A stretch of 64,000 nucleotides of DNA from SIG603 sp964370775 (GCA_964370775.1 CAYJKT010000015.1:1-64000), one strand, 5' to 3'; counted from the stretch's first letter, positions 1 to 8,560 are shown. A program made the numbers and translations. Notes: generated by a model not told the origin, from the letters alone.

Positions 1-109
1 ACTTTTTGGGGTCGGTACACTTAGCTTGTACTGTGTCAGTTGGTTTTTGTGTAAGGTATGTGGCTTTGGTGTGGGGATGTATATTATATCTGTCTGTTCT
101 ATATTTTGC

Positions 110-1018
110 TTAGTCATCATATTCCACATCATGCTCCCAAATCGCACCATCGGTAGCACTGATTGTATATTGATACTCTGTTCTGCCAATTTCCCATTCA
201 ACTTCGTATTCGGCATAGCCGTCATCAAAGTCAAATTCACACTCAAGGCGACTAGCTTCGTTTTCTGTCACACCTGCATGTGCAAGTGCTATAGCTTTTG
301 CCTCAGCTTCGCCAATGTATTCTGTTGAAGTATTTGTATCAGGCGCTGTAGTAGGTTTTGAATCATAGCTTTCCATATCGTAATCGTATCCTATAATATC
401 ACCGCTTACAGCATTTATTTCATAGTCATACTCCTTTGTGCCGTCCCAAAACTCCACTTCATATTCTGCGATACCATCGTCATAATCTAGCTTGCATATT
501 AAATGTGAAACGTCAGCTTCATTTAGTCCAGCGTGTGCAAGTGCTATAGCTTTTGCCTCAGCTTCGCCAATGTATTCTGTTGAAGTATTTGTATCAGGCG
601 CTGTAGTAGGTTTTGAATCATAGCTTTCCATATCGTAATCGTATCCTATAATATCACCGCTTACAGCATTTATTTCATAGTCATACTCCTTTGTGCCGTC
701 CCAAAACTCCACTTCATATTCTGCGATACCATCGTCATAATCTAGCTTGCATATTAAATGTGAAACGTCAGCTTCATTTAGTCCAGCGTGTGCAAGTGCT
801 ATAGCTTTCGCCTCGTCTTCCACGATATAACTTTCGCTTACATTTGCCGAATTCTGCTCAGTAATATTAGTTTCAACTGCTTCTGTCTGTCCGTGAGTAG
901 TTTTATCGGATTGTGGCGTTGCCGTAGGTCTTGTAATAGCCATCACCCCACCTGCTAGTGTTGCTGTAATAAGAACAGCGCAAGATATAATGACGACAGT
1001 TTTTACTGTAATTTTCAT
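110..1018 (-). CDS. Secreted or membrane-anchored triple PepSY-repeat protein
   Basis: 302 aa. An N-terminal hydrophobic segment (about residues 5-28) acts as signal or anchor. A Thr/Ser/Gln-rich linker follows, then three PepSY-like modules at about 64-148, 149-233 and 234-302. Each opens with an EAKAIALAHAG helix and continues with a strand pattern of the type YEVEFWDGTKEYDY and a GDI turn. Modules 1 and 2 are almost identical; module 3 is diverged. The modules are joined by KPTTAPDTNTST-type linkers. PepSY domains are small extracytoplasmic modules often encoded beside two-component systems. Here the gene lies downstream of a sensor kinase and regulator on the same strand and has its own promoter of the shared type (1066-1099). 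The exact role is unknown; envelope sensing or protease inhibition is a family-level guess. Confidence 0.85.
   Translation of the reverse strand: MKITVKTVVIISCAVLITATLAGGVMAITRPTATPQSDKTTHGQTEAVETNITEQNSANVSESYIVEDEAKAIALAHAGLNEADVSHLICKLDYDDGIAEYEVEFWDGTKEYDYEINAVSGDIIGYDYDMESYDSKPTTAPDTNTSTEYIGEAEAKAIALAHAGLNEADVSHLICKLDYDDGIAEYEVEFWDGTKEYDYEINAVSGDIIGYDYDMESYDSKPTTAPDTNTSTEYIGEAEAKAIALAHAGVTENEASRLECEFDFDDGYAEYEVEWEIGRTEYQYTISATDGAIWEHDVEYDD
279..808. repeat. 255-bp tandem duplication inside the PepSY gene
   Basis: Bases 279-553 match bases 534-808 without a mismatch, giving a 255-bp period (85 codons). This is a recent in-frame duplication of one PepSY module and its linker. Copy number could vary by slippage or be miscounted in assembly. 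Confidence 0.95.
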
Positions 1019-1065
1019 AATAAATACCTCCTAGTATTTTGTTCGTAGTTTTCTTTGATGTCTTA

Positions 1066-1099
1066 ATTCTATTCCTTAAATATTAAAGTAACATTAAAG
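1066..1099 (-). promoter_or_regulatory. Promoter of the PepSY gene with response-regulator-type direct repeat
   Basis: On the plus strand the repeat reads ATTAAAG-TAAC-ATTAAAG (1082-1099), two 7-mers with an 11-bp period. A -10 box TAGAAT on the minus strand (1066-1071) lies exactly 10 bp downstream of the repeat. The same layout occurs at 1442-1475 and 3554-3587. Confidence 0.65.
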
Positions 1100-1116
1100 C
1101 TCTGAGATTTTTTATA

Positions 1117-1362
1117 TTATTTTTGAGATTCGTTTATTACAGGTAGCGTTTGTGCTAATTCTGTAGATGCGTCTTCATTTTCAGCAGTTGTTTGCTCTTT
1201 CTCTTTTTCAATGAAGCCTTTAGCAAATATCCATATTGCTGCTACCTGTACCGCTATAGCAATGATTAAGAAAAATTCTTCTTCATCAGCTAAAACAAAA
1301 CCTCCAATGCTAATCATAGCTAAAAATATGCCAAGCAGCATAAATTTTACATTGTTTGTCAT
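1117..1362 (-). CDS. Small membrane protein of unknown function
   Basis: 81 aa. Two hydrophobic segments (about 6-25 and 30-48) are separated by an acidic DEEE turn. A charged, Glu/Thr-rich cytoplasmic-type tail follows. A Shine-Dalgarno-like AAAGGAT lies before the ATG. No family is recognised. It lies between the sensor kinase and the PepSY gene on the same strand, with its own promoter of the shared direct-repeat type (1442-1475). It is therefore probably a target of the adjacent regulator. It could be a small accessory sensor or envelope protein; the function is not inferable from sequence alone. Confidence 0.75.
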   Translation of the reverse strand: MTNNVKFMLLGIFLAMISIGGFVLADEEEFFLIIAIAVQVAAIWIFAKGFIEKEKEQTTAENEDASTELAQTLPVINESQK

Positions 1363-1404
1363 TTTAATCTATCCTTTCTTAATTGTTTTCTTTATCGGTT
1401 AAAA

Positions 1405-1454
1405 ACCACTTTATAGTTTAGCTTTGTCTTCCAATAACTAAATTATAAAGTGGT
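1405..1454 (-). terminator. Hairpin terminator after the sensor kinase
   Basis: ACCACTTTATA (1405-1415) pairs with TATAAAGTGGT (1444-1454), and the stem extends inward with one mismatch. On the minus strand the hairpin is followed by a short T run. It overlaps the promoter of the next small gene, so it may also form in that transcript. Confidence 0.6.
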
Positions 1455-1475
1455 AAAATTAAAATAACATTAAAA
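1442..1475 (-). promoter_or_regulatory. Promoter of the 81-aa gene with direct repeat
   Basis: ATTAAAA-TAAC-ATTAAAA (1458-1475, plus-strand reading) is followed on the minus strand, after 10 bp, by a TATAAT -10 box (1442-1447). The geometry matches the promoters at 1066-1099 and 3554-3587. Confidence 0.7.
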
Positions 1476-1484
1476 CTACAAATT

Positions 1485-2843
1485 TTATTTTGGGAATATC
1501 ACTGTAAACATACTGCCCTCATTCAGCTCACTTTCAAGCTCAATTTTTGCACCATGAAGTTTTGCAATCTGCGCTACCATAGACAAACCTAAACCCATGC
1601 TCCCATATTGACTCGCTGTGCGTGAACTGTCTACTTGGTAAAACCTATGCCAAATCTTTTCCTTGTGCTCTTTAGCTATTCCTATACCATTATCTTTCAC
1701 CGACAGTATAATGTTCGTAGCTGTTTGGTTGAGCATGACATGAGCATAACCGTTATCGTCTTCTTTGTTGTAGTGAAACGAATTGCTTATTAAGTTTGTG
1801 AGCAGTCTGCTAATCATAACACTATCAAACATTCCATTTATATTAGGCTCAATATCATGCGTTAACTTAATACCATGAGTGGCAAGCAAACTCTGCTCCT
1901 CGCATACTTCCAAGACGAGGTCGCTGAGATTTATTTGCCTAAGCTCTGCTTTCTGTGTGCCTCTATCAAGATGTATAAGACTTAACAAATCTGATATAAG
2001 GTGTGACATCTTTAAACCTTGCCTTTGTACTGTTTCAAGAGCATCTTCTTTATCCTCTGGTGTAATATTATCGCCTATGGCATACTCACACTGTGCTAAA
2101 ATAACGGCAGTAGGCGTTCTTAGTTCATGAGAAACATCGGAGGTAAATTGTTTTTCTGCTTCAAAAGCGCTCTCTAATCGCTCAAACATTTTATCGAATG
2201 TTTCTGACAGTTTGAGCATTTCAGGGCTTCCACTTTGTAAATCGATGCGTAAAGAAAGGTTTTCGCTTTCGCTGATTTTCTCGGCAGTTTTTACAATGTT
2301 ATCTATGGGGCGAAATGTCCATTTTGCAATAAAATAGCACCCTATCGCACCTAGCAACACAAAAATTGGCATAGATAATAGTGCCATCTGCAAAATATTT
2401 CTTGTAGCTGTTGCTACTTCATCTACTGCTATAACCCCACGCATCCAAACGAGAGAGGACGAGTCCTCAACAGGTGCAAGTCTGTCATATATATAATATA
2501 GTGTTCCATCGGTGGTAAATTCGCTAGTTACTTTGTCCTGAAACGGCTGAGCAGATACGCCTTCTTCCGGAAAATTTCCTGCTATAAACTCTCCGTCCTG
2601 TGAGTACAACAACGTGTACACGCCTTTTTTAAAGAAATCAACATCATCGGTATCAAGCTTTCCGCCATCAAACTCAAGCTCGTCTGAGTTATCGTCTATC
2701 ACCTCGGTTAGCTGTGATACGCTGTTTGCCAAAACAATGTCGTCACTCATTGAGAACATCAGAACAATTAAAACGCTCGCCATAAGTAGCATTAGAAATA
2801 TTGTAAAAAGAGTGAGTCTTATTTTTGCCGATACTTTTTTCAT
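1485..2843 (-). CDS. Sensor histidine kinase of a two-component system
   Basis: 452 aa membrane kinase. TM1 lies at about 11-31 and an extracytoplasmic sensor region at about 32-150. TM2 (about 152-174) leads into a HAMP linker. The dimerisation/phosphoacceptor motif SHELRTP has His239. The HATPase domain carries an N box, NGIGI (G1) and GLGLSMV (G2). It autophosphorylates and passes phosphate to the regulator encoded just upstream, whose 3' end overlaps this gene by 4 bp, so the two are translationally coupled. The architecture is EnvZ/OmpR class, similar to CutS/VanS-type kinases. The ligand is unknown; the PepSY and small membrane genes downstream suggest envelope signalling. Confidence 0.93.
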   Translation of the reverse strand: MKKVSAKIRLTLFTIFLMLLMASVLIVLMFSMSDDIVLANSVSQLTEVIDDNSDELEFDGGKLDTDDVDFFKKGVYTLLYSQDGEFIAGNFPEEGVSAQPFQDKVTSEFTTDGTLYYIYDRLAPVEDSSSLVWMRGVIAVDEVATATRNILQMALLSMPIFVLLGAIGCYFIAKWTFRPIDNIVKTAEKISESENLSLRIDLQSGSPEMLKLSETFDKMFERLESAFEAEKQFTSDVSHELRTPTAVILAQCEYAIGDNITPEDKEDALETVQRQGLKMSHLISDLLSLIHLDRGTQKAELRQINLSDLVLEVCEEQSLLATHGIKLTHDIEPNINGMFDSVMISRLLTNLISNSFHYNKEDDNGYAHVMLNQTATNIILSVKDNGIGIAKEHKEKIWHRFYQVDSSRTASQYGSMGLGLSMVAQIAKLHGAKIELESELNEGSMFTVIFPK

Positions 2844-3522
2844 AGACCCTCCCTAAGCACATAACCGCTTCCTCTTACTGTATGGATAAGTTTTGTATCA
2901 TAGTCGCTATCAATTTTCTTTCTGAGATATCGTATGTACACGTCCACCACATTTGTGCCACCCTCATAATCATAGTTCCAGATATGATTTTCGATTTTTT
3001 CCCTCGACAGCACAACTCCGACATTATACATCATATATTTGAGAATTGCGTACTCTTTAGCAGATAAATTTATTACCACATCTCCACGTTTTACACTGTG
3101 AGATACAACGTCGAGTGTCAAGTCAGCAACAGTCAGCACACTTGTAGATTTACCAGATTTAAGCCTTGTCATAACACGAATACGAGCCATAAGTTCCTCA
3201 AAAGAAAAAGGTTTTACAATGTAATCGTTTGCTCCTAAATCAAGTCCTTTAACCCTGTCAGACACAGCATCTCTTGCTGTTAGAAAAATAACAGGTGTTT
3301 CTATACATTTTGAACGCATTGCTTTAATCACAGAAAAACCATCCTGTTTAGGCATCATAATATCAAGTATTACTACATCATAATCAGTGTTGCTAATATA
3401 ATCAAGCGCTGTTTCGCCGTCAAAAAGACTATCAACGGCATAACCCTCGGATACTAATTTTTTTGTTATAATTTTATTCATATNNNNNNNNNNCGCTCAT
3501 CTTCTGCAAGTAAAATTCTCAT
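2840..3522 (-). CDS. OmpR/PhoB-family response regulator, interrupted by an assembly gap
   Basis: Receiver domain with phosphoacceptor Asp in VVILDIMMPKQDG, followed by a winged-helix output domain ending in the HTVRGSGYVL pattern. The true start is the ATG at 3522, giving MRILLAEDE, the acidic N-terminus of receiver domains. The 10 N bases at 3484-3493 shift the frame. By alignment with typical receivers about 2 bases, not 10, are needed to join the halves, so the disruption is an artefact and not a pseudogene. GGGAGG precedes the start. It probably regulates its own operon and the two downstream genes through the shared direct-repeat promoters. Confidence 0.88.
3484..3493. other. Assembly gap of ten N
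   Basis: Ten unknown bases, probably a fixed-length filler. The flanking reading frames are out of phase by an amount consistent with a true gap of 2 bases (mod 3). Confidence 0.95.
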
Positions 3523-3553
3523 AAGCAATCCTCCCTTAGTTGTTTTTAATTAT

Positions 3554-3587
3554 ATTATATCACAGATTTATTAAAATTTGATTAAAA
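3554..3587 (-). promoter_or_regulatory. Promoter of the regulator-kinase operon with direct repeat
   Basis: ATTAAAA-TTTG-ATTAAAA (3570-3587) has an 11-bp period and lies 10 bp upstream of a minus-strand TATAAT (3554-3559). The repeat replaces a consensus -35, as in OmpR-family activated promoters. This suggests autoregulation. Confidence 0.7.
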
Positions 3588-3658
3588 CAATACCGTGAAT
3601 TTTTTCACCCGCACATTTTATCATCTTAAAACGTTAATCAATATGAGAGGAGGCTAAT

Positions 3659-4126
3659 ATGTCTTTAGAACTATCAGAACAATACGACAAAATCTACACC
3701 TTTTGCTACTTTAAGTTAAAAAACGCAGATGTAGCAGAGGACATAACTCAAGAAACGTTTCTAAAATATTTCGAGACTACATCGTATCTTGAAAAAGGTA
3801 AAAAATTAGCCTTTCTTTATACGATAGCACGGAATTTATGCACCGATTATTACAGAAAAAACAAGAACAACCTAGATATAGACAGCGTATCACTTACATC
3901 AAATGAAACAGCAGAAAATATTGAGACAAGCATTGCTGTTAACTCGGCTGTGTCTAAGCTCAAAACTGACGAGCAAGAAATCGTGTTGCTTAGATATACA
4001 AACGAACTTAGAATTAATGAAATTGCAGAGTACTTATGTATATCAAGATTTGCAGTTAACAGAAAACTTAAACATATCGAAAAACAGTTACGCACCCATT
4101 TGCGAAAGGAGGATTTTTATGGATAA
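3659..4126 (+). CDS. ECF-type RNA polymerase sigma factor
   Basis: 155 aa. The sigma-70 region 2 lies at about 5-65, with DVAEDITQETFLKYF and a YTIARNLCTDYYRK segment. Region 4 (about 95-150) contains the helix-turn-helix NEIAEYLCISRFAVNRKLKHIEK. The length and the lack of regions 1 and 3 fit ECF/group 4 sigma factors. GAGAGGAGG precedes the ATG. The gene heads an operon with a membrane protein and an ABC-2 transporter, a plan resembling Bacillus subtilis sigY-yxlCDEFG. No classical zinc-binding anti-sigma factor follows, so the polytopic protein encoded next is the candidate control partner. Confidence 0.9.
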   Translation: MSLELSEQYDKIYTFCYFKLKNADVAEDITQETFLKYFETTSYLEKGKKLAFLYTIARNLCTDYYRKNKNNLDIDSVSLTSNETAENIETSIAVNSAVSKLKTDEQEIVLLRYTNELRINEIAEYLCISRFAVNRKLKHIEKQLRTHLRKEDFYG

Positions 4127-4838
4127 ACAATTGAAATCAACATTAAAAAATACATTCACACCGCCACCTGCAAAGCACAAAGAAAGGTTTATAAGTAGCA
4201 TATCATACCCAAAAGCTAAGGTATGTGAATTTATTTTATCCCAAATAGGTTTTATTAGAAAAAGGGTGTGGCTTGTTTTTATACTAAGTACTAGTTACGC
4301 TTTTTTCTATACTAACATTCACGAAACACCATACAACATAATCACTGCTGTTTCAGCAATTTTGCCTCTTTTTGTTCTGTGTATCATCACAGAAATTCAC
4401 AAAAGCACTGCATATAATATGGTGGAAACTGAGCTTGCTTGCAAGTATAATCTAGCTAAAATTATGCTAATAAGGCTAGGTATTCTTGGTACTGTCAGTT
4501 TTGTATCTTTGATTTTGTTCATAATTATCGCAAATAAAAGCGACTACGGCACTATGCGTAACACACTTTATTTGTGCGTACCTTACCTGCTTTCTAGCTA
4601 TTTAAGTATTCTTACGATAACTAAGTTTTATTCTAAAGACACCATAAATATTTGCGCTGTTGTTTGTGGAGTAATTAGCACTTTGTCTTTACTTCTAAAT
4701 GCAAATTTCAGTTATCTTTACGGTGCAGAGTTTGTCTATATTTGGATAATCGTATTTATCGTGTTACTCGTTTTGTTGACACACAGTATATTTAAATTTA
4801 TGAAATCACAGGAGGAATTAAGATGGAACTTGTTATAG
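4119..4838 (+). CDS. Polytopic membrane protein, possible anti-sigma partner
   Basis: 239 aa from the ATG at 4119, which has AAAGGAGG just upstream and overlaps the sigma gene by 8 bp. A longer in-frame extension inside the sigma gene has no ribosome site and is rejected. A basic N-terminal region (about 1-45, with PPPAKHKERF) is followed by about six hydrophobic segments. The 3' end overlaps the ABC ATPase gene by 16 bp. No family is recognised with certainty. The position directly after an ECF sigma gene and the cytosolic N-terminus would suit a sigma-sequestering membrane protein; this is inference. It could instead be a further transporter subunit. Confidence 0.8.
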   Translation: MDKQLKSTLKNTFTPPPAKHKERFISSISYPKAKVCEFILSQIGFIRKRVWLVFILSTSYAFFYTNIHETPYNIITAVSAILPLFVLCIITEIHKSTAYNMVETELACKYNLAKIMLIRLGILGTVSFVSLILFIIIANKSDYGTMRNTLYLCVPYLLSSYLSILTITKFYSKDTINICAVVCGVISTLSLLLNANFSYLYGAEFVYIWIIVFIVLLVLLTHSIFKFMKSQEELRWNLL

Positions 4839-5692
4839 ATAGAGTGACAAAACAATATAAAAACAAAATAGCAGTCGACAGATTATCTTTGACATTAAGC
4901 AACGGAGTATATGGTTTGCTTGGTGCTAACGGAGCCGGCAAAACAACCTTAATGCGTATGATATGTGGCATTTTGAAGCCGACAAGTGGAGAAATTCACT
5001 ATAATGGTGTTGATGTGTCCGATGAAAATTACAGAGAATTGCTAGGATATTTACCACAGGATTTTGGCTATTATCCAGAATTTTCTGCTCAAAATTTTAT
5101 GTACTATATATCAAGTCTAAAAGGACTAACAAAATCACAAGCAAAGGCAAAAACCAAAGAACTTTTTGAGATTGTAAACCTTACAGATGTTGCAAAAAAG
5201 AAGATTAAGACTTTTTCTGGAGGTATGAAACAGCGTTTAGGCATTGCACAAGCTTTGCTGAATAATCCGAAAATCTTGATATTAGACGAGCCTACAGCAG
5301 GGCTTGACCCTAAAGAGCGTGTGCGTTTTCGCAACATGATATCTGAACTTGGCAAGGATAGAACCATACTTTTATCAACACATATTGTTTCTGATGTTGA
5401 AAACATAGCAAACATTATTCTTGTAATGAAAGACGGAAACCTACTTCATAATGGTGCTTTAGATGAAATTATCACCATAATTGACGACAAAGTTTATGAA
5501 TGTACTGTAGACACAAAAACGGCCGAAAATCTTATGTCGAAATACTCTGTAACTAATTTGAGAAACGACGGAAACGACACTTTTTTACGCTTAGTGTGCG
5601 ACACAAAGCCTCACGAAAATGCGGTGGGTGTAAAAGCTACTTTAGAGGATTTATATTTATACTATTTTTCGGAGGTGGATACTCATGAATAA
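4823..5692 (+). CDS. ABC transporter ATP-binding protein, CcmA/YxlF type
   Basis: 289 aa. Walker A GANGAGKTT at about 34-42, Q-loop YLPQDFGYYP, signature FSGGMKQRLG, Walker B ILILDEP, the D-loop AGLD and switch His in LLSTHIVSD. The C-terminal 80 residues form the accessory domain common in ABC-2 drug or peptide exporters. It energises the permease encoded next (8-bp overlap). With the ECF sigma factor upstream, this looks like a stress-induced exporter or self-protection pump. The substrate cannot be read from sequence. Confidence 0.93.
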   Translation: MELVIDRVTKQYKNKIAVDRLSLTLSNGVYGLLGANGAGKTTLMRMICGILKPTSGEIHYNGVDVSDENYRELLGYLPQDFGYYPEFSAQNFMYYISSLKGLTKSQAKAKTKELFEIVNLTDVAKKKIKTFSGGMKQRLGIAQALLNNPKILILDEPTAGLDPKERVRFRNMISELGKDRTILLSTHIVSDVENIANIILVMKDGNLLHNGALDEIITIIDDKVYECTVDTKTAENLMSKYSVTNLRNDGNDTFLRLVCDTKPHENAVGVKATLEDLYLYYFSEVDTHE

Positions 5693-6890
5693 TTTTTGGA
5701 CTATGGTGAAATTCGAGCACAAAAAAATTTTAACTCCTAGATTTTATATAACTTTTGCTGTTTTAATTATCTTCATAAGTATCTCGTCTGTCGGAATACT
5801 TATTGGCAATGTATACACTGATGGAGAAGTTAGTGGAACACGTTACGATGACCATTTTCAAGCAGTCGAATACGAACTTGCTTTATCTGGAAAAGAGATT
5901 AACCTAGAACTTTTGAAAGAAGCTAGAGACGCTTACGCTTTATATGACGAGACTGCAAGCTTAGAAGAACAACGCAGAGTAGCAGAGGAACATGTCGAGC
6001 AGTACTTTGTTATCAGTGCATTTTTTAGGTCATATTATGGCATATACGACTGGGTTGATATGGGTAAATTAAGCGATGAAGCCTTAGCTGATTTTGAAGA
6101 AATTAAGCTTAATGCAATTCAAGACAATATTAATCAAAGTTATATAAATGATAATTCCAAAGAACTTTTATTATCTCTTTCAGAGCAAATTGACACTCCT
6201 ACTGTCTATCAATATGGTGGTGGATATACCACAAGCGAAACAATGCTTTGCTCCAATGCTTTATTATTCGCTATCGTCATATCTATATTCTTATCTGGAA
6301 TATTCGCAAAAGATTACAGTACTAATGTTATATCTTTGCAACACACAAGCAAAAACGGAAAAACCACGCTTTTTAAAGCAAAAGTTTTTACGGTGTTTAG
6401 CATTACAGCAATATCTCTTATTATATGTATAGCAACGACATTAGCAATCTGTTTGTCTGTTTATGGGACTGAGGGAATGAACTCAGCGTACCAAAACTAC
6501 AACAGGATCTCTCCGTACCCTATCACAGTTTTTCAGTCACTACTTATCAATATCGGTATTATATTTGTTGCTACTATCCTATTTTCTTTTATAGTAGCAC
6601 TAATATCAAGCTTTGTAAAATCATCATTGGTAGCACTTTCTATCAGCATACTTTTAATAATAATTCCACAATTTATTAGTATACCTCTAAGTATGCCTAA
6701 TCTATATAGGTTGTTCTGCCTATACCCAACATCTGCGTATGTTAATTATAGAATGATATCTAATATACTGTACGAGATAGGTAGTGTGTCTATTTTGCCT
6801 TTTGTGTTTGTGCCGATTGTTCATATTCTAACAATTATCGTGCTGATATTTATATCCTGTAAAATATATAAAAACCACCAAGTTAGGTGA
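5685..6890 (+). CDS. ABC-2 type permease
   Basis: 401 aa. TM1 at about 18-42, then a large extracytoplasmic loop (about 45-190) rich in Glu/Ala/Tyr. Five more hydrophobic segments cover about 190-395. This matches the layout of ABC-2 family permeases paired with CcmA-type ATPases (YxlG/BcrB-like). GGAGG precedes the ATG and the gene overlaps the ATPase gene by 8 bp. It is the last gene of the sigma-factor operon, followed at once by a strong bidirectional terminator. The substrate is unknown. Confidence 0.88.
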   Translation: MNNFWTMVKFEHKKILTPRFYITFAVLIIFISISSVGILIGNVYTDGEVSGTRYDDHFQAVEYELALSGKEINLELLKEARDAYALYDETASLEEQRRVAEEHVEQYFVISAFFRSYYGIYDWVDMGKLSDEALADFEEIKLNAIQDNINQSYINDNSKELLLSLSEQIDTPTVYQYGGGYTTSETMLCSNALLFAIVISIFLSGIFAKDYSTNVISLQHTSKNGKTTLFKAKVFTVFSITAISLIICIATTLAICLSVYGTEGMNSAYQNYNRISPYPITVFQSLLINIGIIFVATILFSFIVALISSFVKSSLVALSISILLIIIPQFISIPLSMPNLYRLFCLYPTSAYVNYRMISNILYEIGSVSILPFVFVPIVHILTIIVLIFISCKIYKNHQVR

Positions 6891-6894
6891 AAAA

Positions 6895-6927
6895 GAGGTT
6901 GTAACAATTACGTTACAACCTCACTTT
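6895..6927. terminator. Bidirectional intrinsic terminator
   Basis: GAGGTTGTAAC (6895-6905), a 6-base loop, and GTTACAACCTC (6912-6922) followed by a T run. It separates two convergent operons and overlaps the last codons of the minus-strand gene. Confidence 0.9.
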
Positions 6928-8497
6928 TTGTTTTACATGCTGATAAACCAATACCCAAAACTATCCACAAAAACGGAGTAGAAACTGGCACTGATATATT
7001 AACCATAGCTTGCGCACAGTAACATATAACTGCTATAAAGCAAGCTTTTGCATATATATTTGTGCTGTTTGCTTTAAACATTTTCACACATGATGTCAAT
7101 ATTAAACCGATATACGCCACCAATCCAACTAAACCAATAGTTATTAGATAGTTAAAATATTCATTATGTGCATTGTCTAAGTTAGTACCTTGCTCGTTAA
7201 AATACAGCCATGCTTCTGAATTTTTTATCACTATGTCAAACGTTCCAGTGCCTGAACCTATTAGCTTATCTTTAAGCGAGGAATTCACAAACACATCGAA
7301 CGTAGACTCCCAGATAATCCCTCGGTCGCCTCCCCAATGGTCGTTAAGCAATAAAACAGAGCTTAAGCTTCCGTATCTTTCTGTGTTTCCTAAAGCATTA
7401 ACATCTATAAGTAGAAAAGTTATAGCTAAAATAGCTACTGCAAGTAGTACGATTTCTATTTTTATTAAAATCAAACCAATTTTTTCGCTACCAAATTTAT
7501 AATATATCAACGCTAAAGCTATCAGTACAACTGCTATAAAAATCAATATATTAGACGTAAAAAACATGGTAAACACTGTGTTCATTCTTATGGTTTCTAT
7601 ACTCTCTGAATTAAACAAGTATCCAACTATTCGAGTAGAAAATAAAAACATTGCAATCAAAATCATATATCGCATGACTGATATTTTATTTTTATATATA
7701 ACAAATGGAAGTACAACAAAAAATGTCCCAAGAGATAACAATGCGTTATCTGTATTACAAGCGACTAAAGATAAAAATGTTATCATGCTTGTTACGCCAT
7801 AAAAAACCGTTAAGTTATTCTTTTTTTCTATAACAAAAAGCGTACCACACAAGCCTACTATAACTGCAAGGAAAGCACTGTAAGCATTTGTGTTACCTAT
7901 TGTAGACATAAACGCTTCTCTTTCGTAATATATCAGTGGTTCGTGTATTTTTAGCAAGTCTAGCTTTAAAAAATCTGTTATGCCCAGTATCATCATTAAA
8001 ATGCTAGTGCAAAGTAGTACCTTTATTACAACCGAATTAAAGTTCCAACACTGCGTAACGACAAAAACCAACACGCAATATACAAACATTAAAAACAGTC
8101 CTATATATCTGCTACCCTCGCCATATATCGACTGAGTAAAAAACTTTGAAAACAAGGTTGATAACGCACAAGCTACTAAAAACAAAATTAAAAACACGTT
8201 TTCTCTGCTTTTAAAATAGTTTGTAGCATTTTGCTTTATCTTAACTTTTTCAAAATTATTCAACCAAAAATCAATCGTCATAACTCCTGTTATAGTCGCC
8301 ATAGCAATAACAGATATATAAAAAGTTCTGTACTTTGTGATGGTTATGTTAAAGTATCCGTCTGTCATAATTAGAGGGAACACTGTGACTAAAATAAGCA
8401 AAAAACCAGTAATTATATGTGTCATTAACGGAGTAGGAAAGTAAATGTTTTTTTCTTTTTTTACACTGTTATTTTTCTTCTTCATCTCGCACCCCAT
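6908..8497 (-). CDS. O-antigen ligase/polymerase-like membrane protein (Wzy_C type)
   Basis: Up to 529 aa with 12 or more hydrophobic segments. A long hydrophilic loop (about 375-445) contains a GDRGIIWEST segment, then GTGTFD and DNAHNEYFNYLITIGL. The NAHNEYL-like motif with a preceding R-x3-W is typical of Wzy_C/O-antigen ligase family proteins, which join glycans to lipid or protein acceptors. In a Gram-positive host this points to teichoic-type polymer or exopolysaccharide assembly; the acceptor is unknown. The first ATG (8497) has only a weak ribosome site. The ATG four codons later (8485), preceded by GGGGTG, is an equal candidate. It stands alone, with no glycosyltransferase cluster nearby. 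Confidence 0.82.
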   Translation of the reverse strand: MGCEMKKKNNSVKKEKNIYFPTPLMTHIITGFLLILVTVFPLIMTDGYFNITITKYRTFYISVIAMATITGVMTIDFWLNNFEKVKIKQNATNYFKSRENVFLILFLVACALSTLFSKFFTQSIYGEGSRYIGLFLMFVYCVLVFVVTQCWNFNSVVIKVLLCTSILMMILGITDFLKLDLLKIHEPLIYYEREAFMSTIGNTNAYSAFLAVIVGLCGTLFVIEKKNNLTVFYGVTSMITFLSLVACNTDNALLSLGTFFVVLPFVIYKNKISVMRYMILIAMFLFSTRIVGYLFNSESIETIRMNTVFTMFFTSNILIFIAVVLIALALIYYKFGSEKIGLILIKIEIVLLAVAILAITFLLIDVNALGNTERYGSLSSVLLLNDHWGGDRGIIWESTFDVFVNSSLKDKLIGSGTGTFDIVIKNSEAWLYFNEQGTNLDNAHNEYFNYLITIGLVGLVAYIGLILTSCVKMFKANSTNIYAKACFIAVICYCAQAMVNISVPVSTPFLWIVLGIGLSACKTKSEVVT

Positions 8498-8519
8498 TTC
8501 TGTTTTATTACCTATAAAA

Positions 8520-8548
8520 AGTTTACCTTAAAACCACTGTAAAGTCAA
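8520..8548 (-). promoter_or_regulatory. Sigma-A promoter of the ligase-like gene
   Basis: On the minus strand TTGACT (8543-8548), a 17-bp spacer and TAAACT (8520-8525) lie just upstream of the gene. Confidence 0.65.
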
Positions 8549-8560
8549 GCTATAAGAACA

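Noticed and set aside
26..328. Plus-strand frame at the window start
   Set aside because: Antisense shadow of the PepSY gene; Cys/Phe-rich product with no start signal.
279..808. CRISPR-like repeat
   Set aside because: The repeats are long, adjacent, in frame and coding; there are no spacers and no cas genes.
2840..3522. Response regulator as a pseudogene
   Set aside because: The frame break coincides with filler N bases; both flanks encode conserved receiver sequence.
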